Source: Lineus longissimus
Taxonomy: Eukaryota; Nemertea; Pilidiophora; Heteronemertea; Lineidae
DNA: 64,000 nucleotides
Reading direction: 5' to 3'
Assembly: GCF_910592395.1 (NCBI RefSeq)
Contig: NC_088311.1
Coordinates: 22,478,646 to 22,542,645, forward strand
Shown: positions 23,925-36,555 of the stretch, piece after piece
How positions within the stretch are numbered: the stretch's first letter is position 1
Layout: each line of letters begins with the position of its first letter
Notes under the pieces: generated by a model
The model's database searches: none
Seen by the model: only the letters and a program-made list of their open reading frames with translations
Told to the model about the DNA's origin: nothing
Translations under genes and position numbers: made by a program

Positions 23925-26178
23925 ACCATCACATTTTGCAACTTCGTAAGGTAACGTTGAAGACATTTGAATCTCAAGGAAGTCCTCGCGTGTCTCGCGG
24001 CAGTCAGAATGCTCAGATCGTCTGCACTACATTGAGAATACCTTACCATTAATGAAATATAGCCGGGGGCGTCATTAAGAAAAATTATCATGATCTCTTG
24101 GAGGTATCTGCATGCGGTGTAGACGTTCCATATTCAGTCTGAATCCACACCAGCTCTTGCTGAGAAAAACATACGATTTTACATTCAAATACTAATTAAA
24201 ATGCATCTGGATATCTGTGCTCTTCGATTTTGTATCGTCAACGAAGACATATCTCAAGAAAGCCAGTTACATTATTGGTTTTATTATGCCCGAGGCATCG
24301 CTAAGAATATTCATTATGTACAAAACGAAGCAGCATGTTAAAACAGTTGCTAATGTTCTCGCCGAAAACCGAATTATCTGGCCAAGATTTGGGACTGTTT
24401 GCCCACCGTGTGTCAAGGACAGGTTAGAGGATCCTACAGTCTGGTAACCAAGACCGGTCTGCCTCCACACTTGGCAGCATCCGCGAGACGATCCAACCAG
24501 CAATACATTAGCCCTGGCCACTCCCGCCCGAAGAATCAATCAGCGGCCGCGAGGGATTATGATAATTCGGTGGCGACATGTACAAGACAGAATGGTGCTA
24601 TCACGAAACAAGCCTTATCGGGCCTCGCAGCCTTAGGCAAGAGAAACATGAATACTCTGGTCGCGAATCTCTTGTACACCGATTGGAGATATTGGGTATT
24701 GCTCTATCACGTGTAAGACATAACCAGTATTTGATTTCACGATGTCCATATGGTATGCTAAATTGTTATCTTTTTTCTTCAGCTCTACTTTTGTTAACGT
24801 ATATGATAAGGCAGTTACACTCTTAAACTCTCATGAACGACATTAGAATGTATACTCTATGGCATTTACTACACTGGTGTAAGTAGCTCACGCTTAATTT
24901 GAATCTCTGCATGCTCAAAATGTTCAACAATGACAAGTGCCGATTGAACGTAACGATTGCATTTTAGTATGTTTCACTTAATGACGTTATGTTGGCATAT
25001 TTTTCTCTCTTCCTTAGGCTAATACACGTATAGTGTAGTATGCATTTACCGTCAATCTGGTACTAGATTTCAGATTCTACGGATGATGATTAGAAGTCCG
25101 GTATGTCTCAGTCCCTAGAGCAAACCTTGACCTTATAGTTCTTATCTCCATCTTCAGCTTTTGTATATATTTCGTGTGTTTTTTTCAAAATAATGTTTCA
25201 AAGGGTTAAACTTAAATTGTTTGTCGGCAATATAATCAAATGCAAATGCGTCTCCGCTCTACATGTCCATATTAATATTTAACGGAATGTAAATAAGCGC
25301 TGCCCGGGCCTGCACAGTGCAGGCGGACCATTTCCGTTGATGCCGCGATTCCTGTCCCCGGGCAAAACAGTCGCCTTGTGGACCATTCCAATCCCAGCTA
25401 ATGTTCGCGGCTGCGGATTGACAGGGAGGGTTCGACGTAATATGTGTACAACCGTTCCCAACATGCGTTTGGCTTGCGGCGAAATGATTCCTGACGCTGT
25501 AGTACAGCCAATGGAAAACCATGTGCATTGTATGTAGCACGTCAGTATGGCGGAATTTCAAAACGTCGTCCATGTAAAAAAGTTCACTCTTCTTTTAAGG
25601 AAGGGAATCTGTCTGAAGATGACGACAAAATCACAGCCATGGCTGGTGACTCGACAAAAAGGAAATGTCCAAAGACGCAGTGTGCTGCTTAGGTTCAGTC
25701 TTAGACTGAAGAGCGTCTCCTTTTGATTGCCATTGGCTTGTTATAAAACGATGTGCCTAAAGTAGAGTAGGGTAGTTTCATTTGTTCATCAGCAATACGC
25801 AACAGACTGAACCACAAGAGTACCCATTTTGGAGGACTATACCATGCATTAACTGGCGAAAAGTAAAGTGTTGCCTGGTTCCAATTATTTCTTACTTCCT
25901 CATTGCTGGTATGCAACAGTCTTACCAAAAGAAAGCGCCTTTCTCCCAGATTAACACCGACTTGTGGTAAAAACGAGTCGTCAATCTCTCCTTACGACGT
26001 TAATACAATTATTCTCGACTCTATCACGTCAGCGGCGAATAAAAAGCTCCATTAGACAAACTAGACTCTGATAAGAGTTGGACTAACGAGGGAGGATGGG
26101 CATGGAGCATGCAGCAGAGCCGAGATAATTATGAAATGGGGTCGTGGTGGTTAACTAAGGCATGCCGGGACCGCGGTA

Positions 26179-26209
26179 TCTCACACTCGCGTGCCAATTG
26201 CGTGTGAGA
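26179..26209. repeat. Short bulged hairpin
   Basis: TCTCACAC-TC-GC at 26179-26190 pairs with GCGTGTGAGA at 26200-26209, leaving a two-base bulge and a nine-base loop. A three-base outer pairing (CCG/CGG) may extend it. It is too short for a typical miRNA precursor. Confidence 0.6.
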
Positions 26210-28762
26210 ATTCGCCGGTTTATTAACATCGTGATTAGACAGTGTCATTATAACGAGATCAGCTTTTGCCTTGGCAATCAAAAATCGTGTTTTTTTAAAA
26301 CGTTAATTAGTTTAATTCCATACCGTCAGATTTTCTCCATGTACAATTGCAAAGCTATTTAAAAGTCACTGTCAAAATGTTTACAACAGCAGTGATTTTT
26401 GTAAGTCCAATTGCATGAGCAACGGCTGACAGGGTGAGATTTCTGAGAAGAAAATATAAGGTAAATATACATTATCAACTCGTTTCATAGTGACAAAGGT
26501 TACATAACATGACAGAAAGTCATGTTCACAAACATTGAAAAATGACTCTCGTTAATATCGAGCAAATTAAAAAGTACTAGCATTTAACGTGAGGGATTAT
26601 ACTCGATGCAACATATCTTGAGGTTAGATGCATGTTTTTCTACATTTTTGCCTTTATACGACCTTATGATAAAACCAGACCTGTCAGATTGCCACCGGCG
26701 CATTACTCAAAGCATCGAGCAACCTCAAGTCGCCTCAGAAGACACATCAAGTCGCCATTCATCTTCTTTTATGCCCTAACTCCCTTTACAATGCCATCCT
26801 GTATCCTGTTCTTTGAAAGATTAAAAAAACCATGCCTTCCCCGATAAAGTAGAGGTCCTCTAACTCGCGTGTTCAGGCAACAAAAAATCCGGACAGGAAA
26901 TGCACATGTACTATTTTTGTTTTTGTTTTTGTAGAAACGTTGTGCAATACATGTGATATTGTGTAAGCTTTACCACAACAGAAAAAAACTATTGTTGTGT
27001 TCTTTTTATAAGCGGAACAAATCGATGTCAAAGCCTACGTGAACTACTGTCATGCTTCAGCTTAACTATCGTCTGCTGAGAAAAAGAAAAGAACAATACG
27101 TATTTGTGCAAGTGACAATGCAAGAAACAGCATGCGGAAAAGGGAAAGATGCACATTGTACACTGTGAAAATGTTACTCTAGTACACAATGGAAAAACTT
27201 TGAGTTGGCCGGATAGTTTTTCATTGTCTCAGTGTGATGAAACATTTTTGTAACCTTTCAACATCATCAGTACATAAACAAACAAATATTCTGCGGGCAG
27301 GATATCACCCCCATATTGTCAGTGGATCTTTATTCTCTGAATATGAAAAGAAAAATACACGCAAACAATGTAGAAATGTCGAAAAGACGCTTACTTGGAA
27401 CGCTTCAAAAAGACACAAACACGCTTTTCCTACAACAAAAAATACCTCTTGACATAAAAAAATTCTCGCTGGGAAGTCGCCTGAGGATATTGTGCCTTGT
27501 TGCCAAACTTCTGTGATGAAAAAAGCGTGTGAAAAAGATAAAAGCTAAGAAATTCTTTTCATTATCAAAATCTTACAATAATACTTTCATAGTAGTTCCG
27601 CTGGTTCTTTGCCATTCATATAAGTATCATATAGCTTATTTTTCATAACCACATGAGGCGAGATGACTTTGGTTATTTTTAAATATGTTTGACTTTTCTC
27701 TACTACATTTTATGCAGAACCTTGCATGTCGAGGATCATGCTAGGATTTGGGTGGATTCTTCTGATTCTTTCATTCTTTCCTTAATATCAAAAATACATA
27801 AGGCGAGGGATACCTTTGGTGCAATGTATTTGCGTGCCTTTCGCTTCGCCTTGGTAACGTAGAAGGCCCAATTGCTTGATTTTTTTGAGTGGGAGAGCGG
27901 TGGGGGATTTTCATGCACTGACTTTGATTTTTGCCAATGTCTCCTTTACAACAATCCGAATTTAACTATTCAACACTCGTAGCTGAAGCGTCTAATTGCT
28001 TTTCTAATACGCGTGGCCACTTTCCAAAGTAATGATAATATTGCCTCCTACATAATGTATATCTAGCTTGATATTTACAGTACGTTTTTCTTGCTCAATC
28101 AGCGCCAAATCTGGTCAAAACACTAAACCGAATAACGTTGAATAATTCACCAATATTTGTAGCTTAGCGGACTTTTTCAACGTGACGCAATCTGGTTTGC
28201 TTCTTTTTGTCGTAAGACTCAACCATTAATGTTGGGCAGATCCAGCCCATGTTGATGTACAGAAAATGCACATAATCCACTGTAATGTAAGGGCACATTA
28301 CACTGAATGATTGCGATTCTGTTTCACTTTCTGTTTATCAAACCATAAGAGTGCATATGTACGTGATCATATAACAGAATGTACTGCTGCATTCAGCCGG
28401 CTAGCATGAGACTAACGATCATGTCGCCATTGTGACACCGACGTCACTATCCAAATACTTATAATTTAATCACAAGACTCTTTAACAGATTAAGGTGAAA
28501 TCGCATGAAATATTTACAGCGCAACAAAGTCAGAATATTTAGTTTATCCACGTTGCGGCTCCATGCAATGAATGAATCCAAAACAAATAAACATTCTTTG
28601 AATTTGTAATGCGCTTCTTTCATAAATGGTGCAGTTCTAAAAGAAGTAATTTTCCGAGATAAGCTGTGAAGATGCAAACATCCGAGTTCGCGCTGAAGCA
28701 AATTTTTTAAAATCTTGCCTCATAGACAAATACGATTTCATTTAGATGTCGCTTGTATCCCG

Positions 28763-28781
28763 CCGGAAGTGACGCACTTCC
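28763..28781. promoter_or_regulatory. ETS/CRE-type palindromic element
   Basis: CCGGAAGTGACGCACTTCC contains two inverted ETS cores (GGAAGT and ACTTCC) flanking GACGC. The first ten or so bases match the composite ETS-CRE word CCGGAAGTGACG, which is known from many animal promoters. A second CRE-like ACGTCACG lies about 40 bp downstream. No open frame or exon is visible next to it, so promoter identity is inference. Confidence 0.35.
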
Positions 28782-28911
28782 ATTGTCCTCGTCGAGGTGA
28801 ACCCAAACATTACACGTCACGTTTCTTTAAACAAACTACTTTTTGCATCTAAGGGTTAATCCAATGATTCTAACCGAACTTTCTTCTTTGGTATAATTTG
28901 CCATTCGACAC

Positions 28912-28954
28912 CGGATTCAAATTTCTCAATTGGAAATTAAGTTATTTGAATCCG
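28912..28954. repeat. 11-bp-arm perfect dyad
   Basis: CGGATTCAAAT (28912-28922) and ATTTGAATCCG (28944-28954) are exact reverse complements around a 21-base AT-rich centre that itself holds AATTTC/GAAATT. It could be a paired homeodomain-type site or a small hairpin. Confidence 0.7.
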
Positions 28955-31159
28955 AGAGACAATTGGGTTGCATTACTCGCGATGTTAAGTCTAATTGTCT
29001 AGCTCCGGATCAGATGGTGTTCTCCTGGTTTCACATTGAGATAATGATGATGGCTTTCCTGTTTCAGAGGCAACTGCTATCCGCATTGATGAATTAGTAT
29101 CTGTGGTCGGAGAGATCTGACAAAGGTTCGGCCTAACCTGCTCTGTCACAGGGCCATATCAATCTCAAACAACGAACGACGTGTAAGGACGCTACATGTA
29201 TGACGGAGTTTGGGGCTTGACCTGCCCCGAAAATTAACCTCCACAAGACCACCCAAAAGTGTCTTTTTTATGCAGATTTGAGACGAAAATGTGTCTTTAT
29301 GCAAATTTTGTACGAAAAATGGTGAAAGTGGTGTCACGTTTCCCGGATAGCCCACTACCTTCTCTTTCAACTTGACCAAAACCCAAATAGTCCTGATCTC
29401 ATTCAAGATGAGGATGACAAGGGGCACTCTCATAACAAATGCCATCTAGACGAGAAAACACGAGATCTCCGCAGAACGCGAGAAGTTAAGCACGTGATAA
29501 GTGAGGTATCTTGATGTCAATGCACGATGAATAGGTCATTAGAACCCCATTGAATTAATGACAATTGGACTTCGGATGGAAACCAGTTAAGTGTTACAGT
29601 CGATATGTTTGTACAAGCTCACTTCATCAACAGTCAATGACAGGCAAGTGGAAATCCACAGATCTTCTTTTTTTCAAAATGCAAGAATTCAATTTTAAAG
29701 TGTGAAATGCGTTGTACGACAGGGAGACTGTTTGAGCTGGCCTTTGTGCTACATTCCTGCCGTGCTGATCGGGTGTTAGAAAGGTGATGAGATCCGTGTT
29801 CAAACGATCTCTCGACTTGGAGTAGGGCTGTTCAAACATGAACCGGGCGAGAAGAGGTTTACCCCGATACCCCTTGGCCACAGAGTTACAACACATCGGC
29901 ACCAGAGTGCTATTAAAGATTTAATAAAGAAATGTTCGCTTTGGGTCGTAAGACTCGAGTAGGGTGCCGCTTTTACTGCGCTTTGTCAACCTGTGCTCGC
30001 ACTCCACTTTGAACACGATTTCAAGTGGCGGCGACGACTTGACAAAGTCACAAGGGCTTGCTATTTGCGACCAAGAGGAGCGGTGCGTTTTAAACCCGCC
30101 ATTCCAGCACCTGTGAGCGATCAAAGCCCAGAGCAACCTATCGACTAGCAACAAGCAATTAAGAATTAATGACAATTAAAACAGCCTCCAAAATCACTTT
30201 TGATTGTGTTGAGGTGTTGGTAAAGAAATCGAGAGGTCCTTTCGAAGAGTAGCCTATGGCATTCCATTGGTTAAGAGTGGTTCGGAAGCATGAACCGTAC
30301 ATGGAGACCCTTTCGCCTGAAGTTATGAGGGTCGGTTCAGGTCTGGTCTGTATAACCCAGTAGTGAACTTTCCCTGTTAGGAACTGGCTACGGGCAAAAT
30401 ACATTCAACGGCCAATGAAACTCAATGAAAAGAAAGTTGTAATTTTCCTACCAATTTGCTGCGGCTTGTCAGACAAATCCACAATGGGAGGAGATTACAA
30501 ATTAGTAAAATTGACAGACACCCACAATCTACAGGAGTTCGCCACAGTAACATCAAGATCCCGAAGCCGGATGTCCCATGTCCCTTCAAGCAATTGTCCC
30601 CTCCTTCATTATCTACAACCGGACAACTGCAATTAAACTAGATTTATCTTGTCCCAGTCCCGGTCATTGGCGGGGGAGGCTGAAGATGGGCGACCCATAC
30701 TCATCTTGTCAGGGGTACATTGATGAGCAGATAAATTACCTAAAGACTCCAAGATCCCAATCATAAGACGGGGAAGAAAAGGCAACAACATCGCCTAAAG
30801 TGACTTCGGGATTTTAACGCTGTAATCGGTCCGTGGACCTAGAAATGAGCAATCTTAGCCGCGAGACTGGCCCAAGATGTAATCTCCTACGTCGTCACCA
30901 CAGCAAGGTGTCTCGATAACGCCCCAAGTCCATGTCAGAACCTGCCAAATGCTTTCAGTATCATCTAATGTAATTTCTCACCACTATCACGATTGGGACT
31001 ATTTTCGCACTGCAATCAAGGATGGGAGAAGTTCGTCTACCACTTATTACACGAATTTGTTCATTTGTGACATGTACAAGATTTGTTGGTGATAGCATCA
31101 AAGGTTATTTCATAGATTGAATTCGAACGCTGAAATGAAGAAAAATGAACGAAGAACAG
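28955..31159. other. Spacer, possible enhancer-like sequence
   Basis: No gene recognised. At 29061-29120 an acceptor-like CCTGTTTCAG precedes a 16-codon frame (29070-29117) and a stop. The stretch 29920-30960 is more GC-balanced and complex than its flanks, but neither strand gives a recognisable protein. Nothing more can be supported. Confidence 0.4.
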
Positions 31160-31230
31160 AGAAATGAAGATGCCTTGGCTGGGATTCAAACCAACGATCT
31201 TTGAATTGGCGGCGGTCTACTGGACGAAGG
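31160..31230 (-). mobile_element. tRNA-derived SINE head, remnant
   Basis: On the minus strand a good RNA polymerase III B box, GGTTTGAATCCCAGCC, covers about 31178-31193. About 35 bases upstream is CCAGTAGACCGCC, a weak A-box-like word resembling the D-arm end of tRNA-derived SINEs. The sequence after the B box (towards lower coordinates) is T/C-rich and looks like a decayed body. No target-site duplication is evident. It is not a functional tRNA: the acceptor stem does not pair. Confidence 0.5.
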
Positions 31231-31343
31231 TAGAAGAATGAGGTAGAAGGTAGAAAAAGAAGACGGTGGAGAAGAACAAACACGAAGAGGATGAAGAAGA
31301 AAAGAATAAATAGAAGATGGTAGAAGGAGACGGAAAAAAATAA
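31216..31343 (+). repeat. Purine-rich low-complexity tract
   Basis: About 128 bp dominated by GAAGGTAGAA- and GAAGAA-like words with few pyrimidines on the plus strand. It lies immediately upstream of the minus-strand SINE head and may be the remains of another element's simple-sequence tail. It explains the F/L/S-rich minus-strand open frame at 31110-31367. Confidence 0.75.
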
Positions 31344-32807
31344 AGTTCTATAGCTTGCATCATGCACTTATTTCGTATAAGGTAATTCTTTTTGCAGCCA
31401 TTTCATGTTGATGATTGCATGGCATCATTTTTTCATTGTCTCTAAAATCACAACCCTTACCTCTTTCGGGTAGCTACGAGAGCAACAAAATGGGGAAGAA
31501 ATGACTTCAACTTCAAGGAACATGAAGAAAACATGGCTTTAGTTTAATAATAAAACGCATTCAAAATTGACTTTTAATGTTTGAATATTTCATTGAGAAT
31601 TATTCGGGTCATTCTGAGTAATTAGATATGATGGTAGATGGTTTCCATGGTAACGGCGGCGAAAATTCCTTTCGATATGTGAGTTATTTGACTGGAGACG
31701 CTCCAGGCCCTGTTCTCTTATGACACATTCCGAGAGCGCAGCTATCTCGCCGGGGAGTAATCGTTATAAGGCAAACCTCACTCAAGCCAACACGGCTAAG
31801 TGTGCTTCAAGATACAGTCGCTTTTTTCAGCGCAGATTGCGGAATTTAAAATTTAAATTTCATGTAGTTTGTTATTAAGGTAATCGAAGCGGAAAAGTGA
31901 GGATTATAAAAACACCATGCATACTTTATTGAGTCATTCTCTTCTCTTATCTTAGAGGGACTATATGGGCAGCAGTCAGTTTGGTCAGATGAGGCTTCCC
32001 GAAGTCACCATTGGGAGGTCTCTCCAATCTCAAAGTACATCAAAACCTTTCACTCTTATACAAGGAATGCTGAATAAAGCAAAACCATTTCCCCTGATGG
32101 TACGTACCAGTCACATGAATACCACCAATAGGACGCCCAAGCTTACGCCGTGAGTCTCTCTTCCACTAACGGTTATAGGTTGAACAATCAGAAAAAAATC
32201 GTGTTTCGCAAACAAACCCCAATAACACAAAGGAAAAGATGGGTAAAATCAATTCTTAGATCTTAAAGTATGACATAAAACAATAAATTGATGAAGAAAT
32301 ACTGAGTTTGTCGAGCTTGAAAAACCTTAGATATATGATGTTAATAAGAACATGGACATGTTTACTGTGAAAAATAACAAGAAAACTAAGTATTTCTAGA
32401 AAGGGAATTAAAAACTGATAGTCGCCAGCAACATGCGAAGCGGTTTTGAAAACATGTCTTTAGGAAAAATAAATATCACCTGAGCGGGTTTTTATATGTC
32501 TCGTTTCAAGGTCACTTCGATGAACCCCATCGCCGGAAGTTAAAATAAATCTACAATCACAGCTTTATATGCTTTAGATATTTAGCCCCTATGAGAATGT
32601 TTTATGAGATAACACTTTAAAAACAATGTCAACTTATCATAAAAAAATATATACGCAATGTTTCAATCGAATAACAAAAGCATAATAGCCTTTTATAACC
32701 CCTGAAGCGACTATACGAAAAGTATGACAAATACATATAGTGTCATAACCTCTGATTAGTTTTCTATTTTTTCTGATATCAATTTTGTTTACATAGCGCG
32801 GGGCCTC
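31344..32807. other. AT-rich spacer
   Basis: No gene, repeat family or strong motif recognised. Composition becomes very AT-rich after about 32200. Confidence 0.5.
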
Positions 32808-32890
32808 CATCACGTGATGACAAGATGGCGACGGGTCGTGGACCCATCAGTTACTTTTCCATTAGTATCGCACTGATTAAACAAGTTTAA
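32808..32890 (+). promoter_or_regulatory. YY1/E-box start-site-like element with short frame
   Basis: The 12-bp palindrome CATCACGTGATG (32808-32819) contains the E-box CACGTG. It is followed by CAAGATGGCGAC, which matches the YY1 motif (core AAGATGGCG) often found just downstream of animal transcription starts, where its ATG can be the initiator. From this ATG (32825) a 21-codon frame MATGRGPISYF... runs to a TAA at 32888-32890. This could be a first exon or an upstream open frame. I see no clear TATA box and no obvious splice donor. Confidence 0.35.
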
Positions 32891-33763
32891 TTCATCTGGC
32901 CGTGTTTGTCATTCATCCTAGGAAAGCAGGTGTGAGGCATTTTAAGTGCTTCTCATGATAACTATCCCTCCCTCGATCCATTCAGCGATACTATAGCGCT
33001 GTCGAGCTCTTGTTAGTTTTTCACTGCCTGCGCACACGACACCCATGGAAAAATTGAGATCGGTTCCAGTTCTGTGTGTTCATATCCAAGAAAAATAGTC
33101 TTAATTTATTTGCATAGTTATTTATCTTGTGTCAACATTGAGGACTCGCCTGTCAATTTAGTTCGGAGCATGTTATTTGTGGGTCTTCGCCGTTTGAGAG
33201 GATCGAGTAAAACCTTTGAACTTTCTAAGCCGATTCAGATTCTGGACTGTGATGCTTGGGAATGGTACGGAAGTACCAAGAAAACAAAATGGCGTCGACA
33301 TTAATAAAAACTGATTCAAACAGGATTCCCCGTGTCCGATCAGTATCGAATATTACGTTGCAGTTTAAAATTCTTTTTTTTATAATACGAAATGCCTTCA
33401 TTTACTTTACTCATCGTACGCTTCCCGTATGAAGAATGCTTAACTTACGCAAGTCGTCTGCTCTTCCTCTACAGAAAATGCTTAACTTTTGACTTTAACT
33501 ATTTTTTTATAGAGAATGCTATAAATTTTTACTCTTCCCCATCCTCTCTACTCAACCACCATCAGCCCTCTCTTGGAATAAAATCAGCCAAAGCAGGCAT
33601 TTATCACTCTAGAAGCAGAAATGCTTTTCTTCCCCAAATCACTCCTGGCAACATCTTGGTAATATTTGCCAACAAGAGTAGAGTACACATGTGTACCTTA
33701 TACCACATAGCCAAAGGAGCGTTTGTACTACAAGTATATACAGCAAATAGCTGAGGGGAGGGC

Positions 33764-34300
33764 ATGAGAAGGATGAGTAGGCTTCACCGGGTTCTTATAG
33801 TCGAAGTAGTAGAAGCTAAAGCATTCGACAAGACTTGCCAACAGCTATGGAATGATAATGATTGTTTTAAACGATTATCGTTTTGTTTTGAATGGGTTTG
33901 TAGTACTGGACAGATTCCAACAACTTGCATAAGTAAGCAGCTGCGAGCAATGGCGGAATGGTTTGCAGTGCAGGCGGAAATATAGACGGAGACAAATGCT
34001 GTTCGCGGCTAGGGTTGAATTGGTCTTAGATGTCAACAGCGATAACAACAGCTATTTGAATAGGTCAATAACTGAGGCAAATTACGGACGATGGGCGAAA
34101 CAAACTAACTGGAGAACAGAATGCCATTGTGAATATTGTCGCCTACAGTTGAGATGAAACTGTGGAAATGATGAAGCCTTTGGCGACATTTCGCCTATCA
34201 GCCACTGGTTTGTACGCCAAAGACACTGATGTGGCAGATTTATTAGAAGCTTATGAATTTTATGAAAAATTGTGCCTAAAGCAAAGAGAATTTTAATTTG
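33764..34300 (+). pseudogene. Possible decayed coding sequence, unrecognised
   Basis: Frame 1 (33764-33985) contains RVLIVEVVEAKAFDK. A shifted frame (33963-34157) contains EANYGRWAKQTNWRTE. A further frame (to about 34295) reads MMKPLATFRLSATGLYAK followed by DVADLLEAYEFYEKLC. Each peptide is well mixed in composition and the segments run in the same direction, as in a gene with frameshifts and stops. No domain can be named. The alternative is three unrelated chance frames. Confidence 0.15.
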
Positions 34301-35885
34301 TATATCTATGTCAAACGTCTACTAGTTCTCTTATGCTATGAGATTGAAAAAGAACTTAAACCATACAACATAGCGAACTTCTTTCTAGGAGCCAGTGCAA
34401 TTCTTGTCCACGCTAGGTTTAAGGAAAAGTTTCAGGAAACATTTTACCTCGAGACATAGCCTAACTGTAGGAAGTGACACTTCATCAGTCTGTATCAGTC
34501 TGTAAAAAAGCAGATTCACTATCGCACAACTCATTCATTTCACACGTGTTATTAAAAAATTGCGAGAATTTCGATATGTTATCGTTATTTCCTAGTTTGG
34601 CACACAAAGGTGGACCAGCTCGGATAAACAGACGAGTCGTATGAATTAATATATGCGCTCACAGAAAGGCTGGGGACTGTTGCCTGAAGGCTAAGACAAC
34701 ATTGCCTGCGCTGGGCGCATAAACTCAACTCCGCCATGTCCGCTCAGAACAAAGGCGAGTGGTTCAAATGTGTGCAGTATTTCGTATTCCAATTCTTGGG
34801 AAATTTAATAAATAATAAGAATTTTAGAAATGTGTATATAAATACAAGCTTGATTTGGTCAGAGTTATGCGATATTAGATTTAGTTTTAAGAGTAATGGT
34901 GTCGTTTGAGAGTCGATTGCTTCATTCGATATGAAGAAGGTCGGTTATGAGGAGTCCTTCCAAGACTTGTTACTGATGACGTTACAATAGCTTCTTATAA
35001 CACATGATCAGCTCCCAACATGTTATAAATGCACATGTCGTCGAAAATAGCTTTCGTTCGTTTCAGGAGTTCGAGATGCTGAATGAAACTTAGGCCACCA
35101 ACGTATTTCATGCTCCTCATTCATCTCTGATGATACGATGAGCTTTCCTAGGCACTCCAGGGTATGACCGCAGCGCTGATGAAGACTATATACATGGAGG
35201 CCTACATACTGTATATTTTGATTGGGTGCCCTTGATCGTGATTGAGTTTTGACTTGGTTGCTGTTAAGACTTTCAACACTCCAATGGCAATCTTCCGTCT
35301 TCCATTGCTCGATCTGCTTCTTCAGTTCTGAACTTATTTGCAGATAACTACAAAATAAGATTTGGCCAAAGCATGTCCAGCGTTCCACACCTTATGATGT
35401 GTGAACTATCAATAGTTCGAGTCTTCACCAGCATATCATTAGATATAACAAAGATTCGGATATCCCATGCCAGGATTTAGATCCCCAAAATACACAGCTC
35501 AATAATCTTGCCCGCAGGGTGGTTCTTGGGATGACGCGTCCGTACAGCGTTCGGCCGGACAAAGGATGAGGTGGCTAAACAAATGTCCTGGACGCTCGAT
35601 AAGGTCAAGGTGACTGGCAAATCGCATGAAAGGCGATTTGTTTTTCGATATTTCACACAATTTGAATATCACCGTCACGATCCAGTGATTCGGACCAACA
35701 CTTAAGTACATGTACTAATTAAGAAAGAATGAAACACGCAGGTACTTTTTTAGACCGAAAAATGCGCTCTGTCAAATGAGCTTATTTCGAATTCCTCTAA
35801 TCCTGAAATGAAAAATTCATGAGTGAAATTCGTCTCTTACAAACCGATTTTTTTCAAGGCATATTTCAATTCAATGGCGAAAATG

Positions 35886-35994
35886 TCAAAGGTCCTCAAC
35901 AAATTTTGTGAATAAAACACATGCAACGATCTACGTATTCTCGACGTTTCGTGTATTTGACACTTTTTCAAAGAGATCAAAGGTCCTCAACAAA
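35886..35994. repeat. 18-bp direct repeat, 91-bp spacing
   Basis: TCAAAGGTCCTCAACAAA is identical at 35886-35903 and 35977-35994. The intervening sequence is not repeated, so this resembles either a target duplication of a lost insertion or two copies of one site. Confidence 0.8.
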
Positions 35995-36555
35995 ACAGAT
36001 TAATTCATTCAAACCATGCTTTTGATAAGTCCTATTTTGAATGAATGAATACAGAATACTACCCCACAATTACAGCTGCTGATCAGGGTCCATATTGTCA
36101 ACCATAGTAATCTTATACCAACAAGGGTTCCCTAACATATCCTACCCTATCTTTAGCCATCTCGAGATATCCATCTCTTATTACAACCTCATTCCTCGAG
36201 TCAGTCTTTCTTGAATGTAGAAACATTTCACATACACTGGAAAAGGACCCTTGGGAGAGGTTGCTCTGATTGCAGCAACTCATGCAGCATCGATTCCGTG
36301 GGGACCGGGGACCTCTCCTCCCTGATTTCATTAATTAGGTAGAAAATGTAAAACCAGCCTCGGCAATCTCACAAACGTCCTCAGGAGAGAGGTGATAATA
36401 CGGAACGCCGTAAGGAACAATTTTGCTCAATTAATATAAATGTTCTAAACGCTTTATGCGAGATACTCTTGCCTACCGCAATGGGGCCGATCTTCTACGG
36501 TCTTGTGGATCTTCCTTATTGACCTGCTATGTTCTTCGCCAGCGTTTCCTGGACT

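Larger units (their letters stand above)
22990..28762. other. Spacer without a recognised gene
   Basis: No gene recognised. Simple repeats include (AT)9 at about 23905-23924 and (TTTTTG)3 at about 26914-26932. A perfect 7-bp-arm dyad, GCCTGCA/TGCAGGC, is at 25308-25324. A 31-bp hairpin is at 26179-26209. Open frames at 24267-24716 overlap on opposite strands and show no domain. Confidence 0.5.
32891..36555. other. Spacer with faint coding-like stretches
   Basis: Three successive plus-strand frames between 33764 and about 34460 read as charged, globular-protein-like peptides separated by stops, for example FDKTCQQLWNDNDCFKRL and DVADLLEAYEFYEKLCLK. They may be a decayed gene or chance. A minus-strand 121-codon frame at 35023-35388 (with SSELKKQIEQWKTEDCHW) is similarly protein-like but unrecognised. 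TACATGTA occurs at 35707. An 18-bp direct repeat is at 35886-35994. Confidence 0.3.

Noticed and set aside
24267-24716. Overlapping 90- and 105-codon frames on opposite strands
   Set aside because: At most one could be coding, neither has a family signature, and the region is locally stop-poor because of GC content.
31110-31367. 85-codon F/L-rich membrane-like protein, minus strand
   Set aside because: It is the reverse reading of a purine-rich tract plus a SINE remnant.
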